A stretch of 64,000 bases of DNA from JABDJL01 sp963664065. GTDB lineage: Bacteria > Pseudomonadota > Gammaproteobacteria > Xanthomonadales > SZUA-36. The stretch lies in assembly GCA_963664065.1 (NCBI GenBank), contig OY760942.1, forward strand, positions 2,790,001 to 2,854,000, written 5' to 3'. The notes beneath the pieces are model-generated. The model ran no database searches. It was given only the letters and a program-made list of their open reading frames with translations, and was not told where the DNA came from. Position numbers and translations under genes: made by a program. Positions 54,538 to 62,996 of this stretch are shown in pieces. The stretch's first letter is position 1, and each line of letters begins with the position of its first letter.

Positions 54538-55347
54538 TTACGGTTCAATAGTTTTCAGTTTCTCGATCAATTTTTCATTCAATGCCTTACCGTTTTCACC
54601 CAAATGAATTTCCCTGTGAACGGTCGGGCATATGGCAGCCACATATCGAGGGTCATCGGGACCGTCATCTGAAAGTCTCCGAGTATGATGCACTTCAAGG
54701 TACGGCTGTCCGGCTTTCGTTCTGAATGGCGCCATAACGCCCGTTAGTTCGCAGTGGCCGTTCGCTCTGGCTAGAGCATAATCGCGAACCGCCTTGCTTC
54801 TCTCTTTGTAGGCCACTTTGGCGTCTCGCCATTTTTGGTTTTTCTTGGGCCGTGCAGCCTCAAGAGCTTTTACTCTTAATTGCTCCAAGGGCGCCAAAGA
54901 CGGCTTGTCGATCTCGTGCTCGGATGGGTCGACAGCATCGACATTTAGCTTAACAAGGTGGAACTGGATGCATTCTCGTTCGGCACCATCTGTGTCAGGA
55001 GCACGAAACGTGTCCCATGATTGACAGGCAAACTGGCCCATGAACCTTACAGGCTTGCCATTCCCTAGTGCTTCAAAAAGTAAAAGGTATTTTCCATTTA
55101 GATCATGGTCTCTGATCGCTGAATTGCCCCGAATAAACTCCATGTCCCCGCGTTGACCTTCTCCTGTGTAAAGAAAAACCCCTTCACGCTGCCAACCGTC
55201 AGTGTATCCGTGTTGTTCGCCAGATTTTCCTGTGAAAATAAAGACGAACGGTTTCCCGGAGGGTGTAGATATTCCACCTTGGCTTTGCCCGCCAAAGCGG
55301 TCGTGAATATCTTTTCGCCTGCTGTAATTTTGCCCTTCTATGTACAT
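54538..55347 (-). CDS. SRA-like / HNH endonuclease (putative McrA-type modification-dependent restriction enzyme)
   Basis: This is a 269-residue two-domain protein. The N-terminal 130 residues (RRKDIHDRFGGQSQGGIS, FLYTGEGQRGDMEF, GNSAIRDHDLNGK) resemble the SRA/YDG-like base-flipping domains that read modified cytosine. The C-terminus is an HNH nuclease with HCELTG (C199), LEVHHTRRLSDDG (H220-H221) and a zinc site C240-x3-H244. This architecture is known for type IV enzymes that cut modified DNA. Substrate is inferred. It is divergent from the PD-(D/E)XK gene. Confidence 0.8.
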   Translation of the reverse strand: MYIEGQNYSRRKDIHDRFGGQSQGGISTPSGKPFVFIFTGKSGEQHGYTDGWQREGVFLYTGEGQRGDMEFIRGNSAIRDHDLNGKYLLLFEALGNGKPVRFMGQFACQSWDTFRAPDTDGAERECIQFHLVKLNVDAVDPSEHEIDKPSLAPLEQLRVKALEAARPKKNQKWRDAKVAYKERSKAVRDYALARANGHCELTGVMAPFRTKAGQPYLEVHHTRRLSDDGPDDPRYVAAICPTVHREIHLGENGKALNEKLIEKLKTIEP

Positions 55348-55450
55348 CGTTGGATTCCTTCCAAACTACATTTTGAAGTCATAGTATCTCAAAAGAAGGC
55401 GCATTTCCTTTCGAAATGTCCCACACTCTCGCGCGCGGGCGCGCACGAAA

Positions 55451-56125
55451 ATGGCTCACACAGAAACCAAGCGGGTGATCAGTACCGGCCTGTCCGTTTT
55501 TCTCTACCATGACCATTCTGCTTTGTTAAGTATATATATGCCAAGAAAAAGCACTGATACATCGGTATTGAACGACCTATGGGTTTTGGATGAGGAATTC
55601 TTACATTTTGATGGATGCTCAGAGCGTCCTTTGAAACAAATCGTGGATAGTCAAGGAAACAAACTTCTTGAAGATATTCCAGATAAACAAATTGACGAAT
55701 TGGGGCTTAATAATGACAGAAGGCCGGACATTTTTCTTTTTGTAGAAGAAGGGAAGTGTGTGGTGGTGGAGCTAAAAGCGCCAGATGTAGATTTGTCAGA
55801 CCACTTAAATCAAATGATAAAATACTGCAACCTTATTGCAAATTATAGTAAGCAGAAACTTGATAGATTTTATTGTTTTTTGATTGGCGAAAAAATCAAT
55901 CCCGCTATTGATCTTCCTGGTGATTACGAAGAAACGGTAAATGGTGATTGGTTAAAGGCAAATACGCCAATTAAATCTTTCGATAGAAACCGCGATACAA
56001 TTGCAACACTTCAAATGGAAGTAGTTAAGCTGTCGTCACTCCATCTAAGAGCACATAGACGAAATCAAAGTTTTGCAGAAAAGCTGCTTAACTGGGTTGT
56101 ATCAAATAGGTTGACCACGTCATGA
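55451..56125 (+). CDS. PD-(D/E)XK nuclease-fold protein, probably a C-terminal fragment
   Basis: This AT-rich ORF of up to 224 residues contains the PD-(D/E)XK core RRPDIFLF (D93) ... KCVVVELKAPDVDLSDHLNQ in segments (E107, K109), then LIANYSKQKLDRFYCFLIGE. By memory this block forms the C-terminal domain of larger GHKL-ATPase-containing proteins. No ATPase part is present upstream, so this looks truncated. Starts at 55451 or 55538 are possible and neither has a good ribosome site. Base composition is clearly lower in GC than flanking genes, pointing to transfer. Confidence 0.65.
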   Translation: MAHTETKRVISTGLSVFLYHDHSALLSIYMPRKSTDTSVLNDLWVLDEEFLHFDGCSERPLKQIVDSQGNKLLEDIPDKQIDELGLNNDRRPDIFLFVEEGKCVVVELKAPDVDLSDHLNQMIKYCNLIANYSKQKLDRFYCFLIGEKINPAIDLPGDYEETVNGDWLKANTPIKSFDRNRDTIATLQMEVVKLSSLHLRAHRRNQSFAEKLLNWVVSNRLTTS

Positions 56126-56211
56126 TACCTCCTATACTCAATGGGTATTCATCCTTACCATGCTCCCAAATAGACTAATTGCTTGAATGCGGAAACAATT
56201 TGGAAAAAGCG

Positions 56212-58852
56212 ATGGCCAAACAATATTGCAAAGCTGAGCAAGCCCTTACACCCAAGCTAGTACCAGCTGTCGCCGTGCTATGCCTCCTGAGTGTGGCGGT
56301 ACTGACACCGGCGGGCGCCTTATCCGCCACGCAGAAACAGCCACAACTCCAGAACACTGAACTAACCCAGGTGCCTGAACAGCCCATAGAACCCGGTGAG
56401 GTGCCTGATGGCTTGTCCAACGGCGACTGGGCCAACATCCAGGGGCAGATTGCAGCGGGTAAGTACCGCGCCTTTCAGCATGAGAACGATGGCTATGTTT
56501 CATCCAACCCGGCCCAGGGCTGGCGGATTCGTTATGCTGGGGACGGTACTACTACCCTGAGACCACGCGATCACCAGGCGCAGGCCTGGCATTTGGGTCT
56601 CACGCTCAGCGCAATAGGGTTTGCCGAGCTGCAAACCCTGGATCAGCCCGATCAGATTACGGCCAACAATATCACCGTCACCTATCAATGGAACGATTAC
56701 TTGCGGGAATGGTGGGTGAATACTGCAACCGATCTGGAACAATGGTTTGAGCTAGAACAGCGGCCACCGGGTGCGCAAAGCGGCCAGCCCTTAATCCTCG
56801 AAATGACACTGGCAACCGACCTGGCGGCCAGCCAACAGGGTAATGCGCTGAGCTTTGTAAACGATTCCGGCACCGCCATTACCTACAGCAAACTGAAAGC
56901 CTGGGATTCCAGCGGCCGTGCACTGCCGGCACGCATGCATCTGGCAGCCAACCAGTTGAGTCTGATCATTGATGATTCCGCAGCCACTTATCCACTCACC
57001 ATTGATCCTAGCCTCGAGCAGCAGGACTATCTGAAGGCTTCCAATACCGACGCTAGAGACTTTTTTGGCTGGTCCGTGGCCATTTCCGGCGACACGCTGG
57101 TAGTTGGTGCGGACGGAGAGGCCAGTAACGCCACCGGCATCAATGGCGATCAGAGTGATAATTCAGTACAAGGTGCCGGGGCGGCGTATGTATTTACCCG
57201 CAGCGGCACGGTATGGAGCCAGCAGGCCTATCTCAAGGCTTCCAATACCGATATGGGGGATTGGTTTGGCTATTCCGTGGCCATTTCCGGCGACACGGTG
57301 GTGGTCGGTGCTTACAGGGAGGCCAGTTACGCCACCGGCATCAATGACGATCAGAGCGATAATTCAGCGGCCCTTGCCGGGGCGGCGTATGTCTTCACCC
57401 GCAGCGGCACGGTATGGAGCCAGCAGGCCTATCTCAAGGCTTCCAATACCGACCCTGTAGACAGATTTGGCTATACCGTGGCCATTTCCGGTGACACACT
57501 GGTGGTCGGTGCTTACAGGGAGGCCAGTTACGCCACCGGCATCAATGACGATCAGAGCGATAATTCAGCACTAGATGCCGGGGCGGCGTATGTATTTACC
57601 CGCAGCGGCACGGTATGGAGCCAGCAGGCCTATCTCAAGGCTTCCAATACCGATATGGGGGATGAGTTTGGCCTATTCCGTGGCCATTTCCGGCGACACG
57701 GTGGTAGTTGGTGCGGGGGGAGAGGGCAGTAACGCCACCGGCATCAATGGCGATCAGAGTGATAATTCAGTACAAGGTGCCGGGGCGGCGTATGTATCTT
57801 ACCCGCAGCGGCACGGTATGGAGCCAGCAGGCCTATCTCAAGGCTTCTAATTCCGACGCTATAGACTTGTTTGGCAGTTCAGTGGCCATTTCCGGCGACA
57901 CGGTGGTGGTCGGTGCTTACTGGGAGGCCAGTTACGCCACCGGCATCAATGACGATCAGAGCGATAATTCAGCACCACTTGCCGGGGCGGCGTATGTCTT
58001 CACCCGCAGCGGCACGGTATGGAGCCAGCAGGCCTATCTCAAGGCTTCTAATTCCGACGCTATAGACTTGTTTGGCTATTCCGTGGCCATTTCCGGCGAC
58101 ACGCTGGTGGTCGCCTTGCTTACGGGGAGGGCAGTAACGCCACCGGCATCAATGGCGATCAGAGTGATAATTCAGTACAAGGTGCCGGGGCGGCGTATGT
58201 ATTTACCCGCAGCGGCACGGTATGGAGCCAGCAGGCCTATCTCAAGGCTTCCAATACCGACCCTGTAGACAGATTTGGCTATACCGTGGCCATTTCCGGT
58301 GACACGGTGGTAGTTGGTGCGTTTGGAGAGGGCAGTAACGCCACCGGCATCAATGGCGATCAGAGCGATAATTCAGCGGCCCTTGCCGGGGCGGCGTATG
58401 TATTTTTTGATTTATTAGGATTCACAATCAACGCCGGCCTGAATGACGCCTGGGTAAGTGCTGATGCCGCTTTACAGGGGTTTTTCTTCACCGTTTACCC
58501 AGAGGAGGAATTATTTTTCCTGTCGTGGTTTACCTTTGACTCGGCACTGCCAGATGAAAGTGTTCTGGCTACTTTTGGAGCGCCTGATCAACGCTGGGTC
58601 ACCGGTGCCGGCTTTTATTCCGGTGACGGCGTGACGCTTAATGTGGAACTGACCAGCGGCGGCATATTCAACGCCTCGGATCCGCTGGCAACCCAGCAAG
58701 CGGGCTACGGCACTATCACCATCGTTTTTGTCAGCTGTAATGAGGCAATACTGACTTACGACTTCCCATCCACGGGACTTTCCGGGCAGATGACCCTCAC
58801 CCGTGCTGTGCCTTATAATGTGGCACTTTGTGAGGCACTCAATACGCAGTAA
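56212..58852 (+). pseudogene. Exported FG-GAP repeat protein with three frameshifts
   Basis: The reading starts at ATG 56212 with a signal peptide (VPAVAVLCLLSVAVLTPAGALSA), a beta-rich N-terminal region ending TYPLTIDPSLEQQ, then seven 67-residue FG-GAP/integrin-alpha-like repeats (YLKASNTD...FGYSVAISGDTLVVGA...AAYVFTRSGTVWSQQA). A C-terminal domain shared with the protease at 59462 follows. Against the repeat consensus there is one extra base near 57672, one near 57798 and two near 58113, which move the frame 1 to 2 to 3 to 2. Translation from the start would stop soon after the first shift. Restored, the product would be about 880 residues and probably surface-exposed. Confidence 0.85.
57028..58402 (+). 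repeat. Seven tandem 201-bp FG-GAP repeat units
   Basis: Units begin at 57028, 57229, 57430, 57631, 57834, 58035 and 58238. Spacing is 201 bp except 203 bp for units 4-5 and 6-7, which exposes the inserted bases. The seventh is cut at about residue 55 of 67. DNA identity between units is very high. Confidence 0.93.
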
Positions 58853-58890
58853 TATTAGTGTTTGCTAAAGGTCTGCTTCTGGCCGTTAGC
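58421..58890 (+). repeat. Copy A of a 470-bp duplicated segment (C-terminal domain plus 3' flank)
   Basis: This segment aligns without gaps to 60860-61329 (offset 2439). Tracts of about 128 bp (from 58450) and 165 bp (to 58890) are identical, separated by a diverged block of about 150 bp. The identity runs about 38 bp past the stop codon. Confidence 0.95.
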
Positions 58891-59102
58891 GGAAGTTTCT
58901 AGTAGTGCTAGAATTGCTCGTTTTCTGCAAATTCAAAAGGGTCGCTTTGCGGTCAGTAGCAGACAATCAACAGCTCGCTTCCAGCCTACTGATATTCCAA
59001 GTTGTTTTATCAATTACGGCCCGCTACACTAAGTAAGGAGAGGAAGCTGCTGCCTGCAAATCTCGGTACTCTTCCGGGATTGACATTGGAGGAAAGGTCG
59101 CC

Positions 59103-59465
59103 ATGAGCTCCAAAAAAAACCTGTTTTTCATTTGCTTACTCATAAACCCCCTGTTGCTTGTAGCAGAAGAACAAAAAGGACATAAGCACACTCCCAGGGG
59201 AGAGATAGCTTTTAGGCCCTCTTCCCGGGCTGCTTTTGACCATAGCGGGCAGCTGGTTACACATAGAATCCTGGCAGATGGTTCCATGATGGCTGAGCAC
59301 AATGGAAGTCTTGGCAATGTCACCGTTGCAAGACTGGGCCCGGATGGGAAGGTAGAGACTTTCTGCACCACCGATGAGGGGGCCGCCAAATCATGGATGG
59401 CTGGAGAAATCGGCAGGAGCTCTGTCGCTTCATTGAACACACCTGTCGTGGTGAAGAAGCCATGA
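59103..59465 (+). CDS. Small exported protein coupled to the metalloprotease gene
   Basis: This is a 120-residue ORF with a good GAGGAAAGG ribosome site. It has a hydrophobic signal (KKNLFFICLLINPLLLVAEE), then a soluble region with RILADGSMMAEHNGSLGN and VARLGPDGKVETFCTTDEGA. The ADG...N...V.R...DG pattern occurs in small secreted proteins of unknown role in related bacteria, as far as I recall. Its stop overlaps the protease ATG by four bases (ATGA), so the two are coupled. It could be a chaperone, inhibitor or export partner, but nothing shows which. Confidence 0.72.
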   Translation: MSSKKNLFFICLLINPLLLVAEEQKGHKHTPRGEIAFRPSSRAAFDHSGQLVTHRILADGSMMAEHNGSLGNVTVARLGPDGKVETFCTTDEGAAKSWMAGEIGRSSVASLNTPVVVKKP

Positions 59466-61291
59466 CTTTAAAATCATTGATAGGACTGGCGTACATCTCC
59501 CTGTTTGCCATGCAGGCATCGGCCGCGATAATTGTCATCCAAAACAGTGATGGTGCTGGAGAAGGATTTAACGATCCGAGCCCACCAGCCAATGCCAACC
59601 AGAAGGGCAACAATCCGGGTACGACACTGGGAGAGATGCGCCTTAATTTATTCCAGGCAACCGCTGATGTCTGGGGGCGCATTCTGAAAAGCGATGTCAC
59701 CATCAACGTCGGCGCGCAGTTTGATGAGTTATTTTGCAGCGAGTCCAGGGGCACGCTTGGCAACGCCGGTCCGGCGTTTACACACGCAAATTTTCCCGGT
59801 TCTGATCCAAACATTGCCTACCCAAGTGCGCTGTCAGAAAGCCTGTTAGGCGTCAACCGAACTGGCGTATTTGTGGATATCTTTATGACTTTTAACAGCC
59901 TGGTAGATTCCGATCCTGATTGTCTCGGCGGTGGAGGATTCTACTACGGCTTGGATGGGGATACGCCGGCCGGGACCAGCAACCTGTTTGTGGTTGTTTT
60001 ACACGAATTGGCACATGGTCTCGGTTTTACCAGCATATCCGACGTGGATGCTGATGGTAGCGGTGAATTTACAGGGGTTGGCGGCTTCCCCGATGTATTC
60101 AGCCGTAATCTGCATGACCTGGACACCGGAAAATCCTGGGATGTTATGACTAATGCCGAGCGAAAAACATCTGCAACAAATGAGCCAGCACTCGTATGGA
60201 ATGGATCGAATGTAACTGCGGACAGCAGTATGCACCTGGGTGCCGCGCCAGAATTGGAAATTAATGCACCGGGTGGCATTTCTGGCAGCTTTGAGGCGGT
60301 CCCCGGTGAAGAACCGACCATTATTGTTCCCGCAGATGGAGTTACCGCAGATGTGGTTGATGGCAATAATTTTGGTGATGGGTGTACTCAAATCAATGAG
60401 GCTTCTTTCAGCGGCAGGATTATTCTTTTTGATGAAACACCAGACTGCACGGCGGCATTCCCAGCTTTCTTTTCTGAATTTGCGACTGGTGCTGTGGGGG
60501 TCATTATTGCAGCTACATCGGGTAGGGGGCTGCCTGATATGGGTGGGCAAATTACTCAGGAGATTACGATTCCTTATATTGGCGTTGAGAAATCGGTGGC
60601 AGATGACTTACGTGCCAACCTAGCCACAGCCAATGTGACGATTAAGCTTAGCGCTACCAAGTTGAATGGTGAGAATCAGGGCAAGGTGAAAATTTATGCG
60701 CCGTCCGAATTTGAGGCTCGGTCATCCGTATCTCACTGGAGCAGGACGGCATTACCGGATTTATTGATGGAGCCGTTTATAGGGAATCTTGACCATGCCG
60801 AAGTGGACCTTACGCAAGCCGCGTTCAAGGATATAGGATGGTTAATTAATCAACGGGATTTCACAATCAACGCCGGCCTCAATGATGCATGGGTAAGTGC
60901 TGATGCCGCTTTACAGGGGTTTTTCTTCACCGTTTACCCAGAGGAGGAATTATTTTTCCTGTCGTGGTTTACCTTTGACTCGGCACTGCCAGATGAAAGT
61001 GTTCTGGCTACTTTTGGAGCACCGGATCAACGCTGGGTGACCGGCCTCGGTGCCTATTCCGGTAACAGTGTGACAATCAATGTTGAATTGACCAGCGGCG
61101 GTATATTCAAGGCCCTCGAACCACTGGCAAACCAGCAACCGGGCTACGGGACCATCACCATTGTTTTTGTCAGCTGTAATGAGGCAATACTGACTTACGA
61201 CTTCCCATCCACGGGACTTTCCGGGCAGATGACCCTCACCCGTGCTGTGCCTTATAATGTGGCACTTTGTGAGGCACTCAATACGCAGTAA
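59462..61291 (+). CDS. Secreted zinc metalloprotease with inserted PA domain and shared C-terminal domain
   Basis: This 609-residue exported protein has a signal MTLKSLIGLAYISLFAMQAS and a catalytic half with HELAHGLGF (H181, E182, H185). A PA-domain-like insert lies at about 275-400 (FSGRIILFDETPDCTAAFP, VGVIIAATSGRGLPDMGG). The catalytic fold then resumes with SVSHWSR and the Met-turn-like DLLMEPFIG. Residue 191, where metzincins put a third His, is Ser; H425 is a candidate ligand instead. The last 143 residues (FTINAGLNDAW...CEALNTQ) are shared with the FG-GAP gene. It appears intact. Confidence 0.83.
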   Translation: MTLKSLIGLAYISLFAMQASAAIIVIQNSDGAGEGFNDPSPPANANQKGNNPGTTLGEMRLNLFQATADVWGRILKSDVTINVGAQFDELFCSESRGTLGNAGPAFTHANFPGSDPNIAYPSALSESLLGVNRTGVFVDIFMTFNSLVDSDPDCLGGGGFYYGLDGDTPAGTSNLFVVVLHELAHGLGFTSISDVDADGSGEFTGVGGFPDVFSRNLHDLDTGKSWDVMTNAERKTSATNEPALVWNGSNVTADSSMHLGAAPELEINAPGGISGSFEAVPGEEPTIIVPADGVTADVVDGNNFGDGCTQINEASFSGRIILFDETPDCTAAFPAFFSEFATGAVGVIIAATSGRGLPDMGGQITQEITIPYIGVEKSVADDLRANLATANVTIKLSATKLNGENQGKVKIYAPSEFEARSSVSHWSRTALPDLLMEPFIGNLDHAEVDLTQAAFKDIGWLINQRDFTINAGLNDAWVSADAALQGFFFTVYPEEELFFLSWFTFDSALPDESVLATFGAPDQRWVTGLGAYSGNSVTINVELTSGGIFKALEPLANQQPGYGTITIVFVSCNEAILTYDFPSTGLSGQMTLTRAVPYNVALCEALNTQ

Positions 61292-61329
61292 TATTAGTGT
61301 TTGCTAAAGGTCTGCTTCTGGCCGTTAGC
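60860..61329 (+). repeat. Copy B of the 470-bp duplicated segment
   Basis: Partner of 58421-58890. It encodes the C-terminal domain of the metalloprotease and continues through the stop to GGCCGTTAGC. Confidence 0.95.
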
Positions 61330-61379
61330 TGACCCTTTTTATAGAAGTTTTTGGGTGATTTTAAACTTCCGCTAACGGC
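61321..61379. repeat. Inverted repeat GCCGTTAGC / GCTAACGGC flanking a 41-bp segment
   Basis: Nine-base arms at 61321-61329 and 61371-61379 enclose 61330-61370. The right side (AAACTTCCGCTAACGGC, 61363-61379) is the exact reverse complement of 58882-58898 downstream of copy A. Confidence 0.75.
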
Positions 61380-61547
61380 ACAGGCTGTGTGAAAACGTAA
61401 AAATGGCAGCTTGAGATCTTCTACAACAGCTCCAGCAAAATTTCATATAATGTCAGTTATCTGCCAAGAGGGCGTTAGTATATTGAAGCAATATTTTGAT
61501 TGCCCTTCAATTACATCGGACAGCAGCCAGAGTTAAAGGAAAATGAG

Positions 61548-62204
61548 ATGAGCAGAAGCGATGTTAAGTACATTTTCGAAGCCAGTGAAAAACCTTCGTT
61601 GCCGCTAATATCGGTACCGCTGATAGAAGCGACCGACGATTCAGTACAAGAGTACGGATGCCTGGTCGATGACCCCGCTGGTTTTGAAATTGAAATTGTC
61701 CAGTGGCCTGCGCAAGGTTGGCGGCAAATAGACAATAGTACTGGGGATGAGGGCGGCTACGTGGAAGGCATTTTTCACGGTGACTGGGACGGCGATATTT
61801 TAATGGGGCGCAACGAGGCCGTGGATGGTCACTACGTACTGGGTTGGAGCTGTGATCCGCAGCTGGCTAGAACCGGTACAGCGTCTATGCCGCGCGAACA
61901 GATTATATTTTGGCACTTGAACTACCATCCGGACGGTGGGCAGCTTTTTTTTCCATTGGACAAAAAACCGTTTGTTGTACCGGTCGCACTTCCTGGTGAC
62001 GATATCAAACTGGGTCAGGTAGTAGCATTCTGGTGTGACGGCAGTCGAGGCTTTTACATCCATCCGAATATCTGGCATGAAGGAATTTTCCCGGTCGAGG
62101 ATTCGCAGCGATTTCTCGACCGCCAAGGCAGGGTTCATGCTCGCGTCAGTTGTGACCTCGCCGCGGAATTTGAGGCTTATTTATCTGTGCCATTGTCACT
62201 ATAG
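61548..62204 (+). CDS. Ureidoglycolate lyase-like (AllA family) cupin protein
   Basis: This 218-residue protein starts at ATG 61548 after AAAGGA. It resembles the ureidoglycolate lyase/hydrolase family: FWHLNYHPDGGQLFFPL, PFVVPVALPGDDIKL and CDGSRGFYIHPNIWHEGIFPV carry the cupin His pattern. AllA enzymes release urea from ureidoglycolate in allantoin use, but no other purine-catabolism gene is here, and at 218 residues it is longer than AllA (about 160). The substrate may therefore differ. It appears to be monocistronic. Confidence 0.68.
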   Translation: MSRSDVKYIFEASEKPSLPLISVPLIEATDDSVQEYGCLVDDPAGFEIEIVQWPAQGWRQIDNSTGDEGGYVEGIFHGDWDGDILMGRNEAVDGHYVLGWSCDPQLARTGTASMPREQIIFWHLNYHPDGGQLFFPLDKKPFVVPVALPGDDIKLGQVVAFWCDGSRGFYIHPNIWHEGIFPVEDSQRFLDRQGRVHARVSCDLAAEFEAYLSVPLSL

Positions 62205-62294
62205 TAAAATGAGTTTTTATCGGAAGCGATTGTATTTGACGTTGTGGTAACGCATGACCACTTGAAGTAGCTGCTGAAAAAGCAATTGAAGGTG

Positions 62295-62753
62295 ATGTTA
62301 GAAATAGTGGCATTCTTGGAAGTTAAATACGACTCAGCACAGCGAATCGTATTCAATATCGAAGCCATGGACGGAGAAAAATCCCCACAAGATGTCTTTA
62401 GATTGTTATTGCAATTTGCGGCAGTGGTTCACGAGATGAACATTGAATCACGGGACACTTTACTCTCCAGTCTTGGAGAATCTCGATTCATAATTCCAGC
62501 AAGTCATTTCTCATTGATTGGAGAAGAGTACGGAACTCAAAATCCGATGTACACATTACGAACATTTCCTGCAAACCTAAAAACTCTTGATGGAGACCCT
62601 GCCTATGAAAACCATCAAGGAGGATTGCTCTACTTAATGAGAGTTCAGATGGACGACTTCACCTGTACTACAAGGCGAGTTATACGAGGCCACCAACCAG
62701 TAACAGTCCTAGTACCAGTCCCGCCATATGTCGTCAGAGCGATAGCGACATGA
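62295..62753 (+). CDS. Hypothetical protein
   Basis: I do not recognise this family. The frame from ATG 62295 gives 152 residues (MLEIVAFLEVKYDSAQRIVF); a TTG at 62286 is also possible. It is soluble and mildly acidic, with a helical middle (PQDVFRLLLQFAAVVHEMNIE) and a C-terminal VTVLVPVPPYVVRAIAT. There is no signal or membrane segment. AT-rich composition matches the accessory region. Confidence 0.5.
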   Translation: MLEIVAFLEVKYDSAQRIVFNIEAMDGEKSPQDVFRLLLQFAAVVHEMNIESRDTLLSSLGESRFIIPASHFSLIGEEYGTQNPMYTLRTFPANLKTLDGDPAYENHQGGLLYLMRVQMDDFTCTTRRVIRGHQPVTVLVPVPPYVVRAIAT

Positions 62754-62816
62754 CTTCAACATTTTTGCTTTATGGATACTACTTTGCTAAAGCAAAGCAT
62801 AAAAGGGTGAAGTCAT
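62750..62816. repeat. Nested stem-loops after the hypothetical gene
   Basis: An outer 9-bp stem ATGACTTCA (62750-62758) / TGAAGTCAT (62808-62816) encloses an inner perfect hairpin CTTTGCT-AA-AGCAAAG (62782-62797). It overlaps the stop of the upstream gene. It may be a structured RNA end or a small mobile-element remnant. Confidence 0.5.
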
Positions 62817-62927
62817 GGGGCGAAGACACATGCGACATTGGCGGAATATGTACCTATCCGGCTCTATGTTATCCCTACGTGGATATACATACTAAAGAAG
62901 ATAGGAATGTGTGTGTCAGTAAAACAA

Positions 62928-62958
62928 ACCCTCTGACTGCTGTACGTCGTCAGAGGGT
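62928..62958. repeat. 10-bp stem-loop containing an IS-end-like 15-mer
   Basis: ACCCTCTGAC (62928-62937) pairs with GTCAGAGGGT (62949-62958). No T-run follows. TGTACGTCGTCAGAG at 62941-62955 is identical to the outer 15 bases of the IS3 right end. Confidence 0.6.
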
Positions 62959-62996
62959 CTGATGACAACCCTGGATCATTTGGACAGAAATCTATT

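Noticed and set aside
57575..58268. Separate small genes within the FG-GAP region
   Set aside because: These frames are continuations of the same repeat protein after inserted bases, not independent genes.
57028..58402. 201-bp direct repeats as a CRISPR or satellite array
   Set aside because: They encode FG-GAP protein repeats without spacers.
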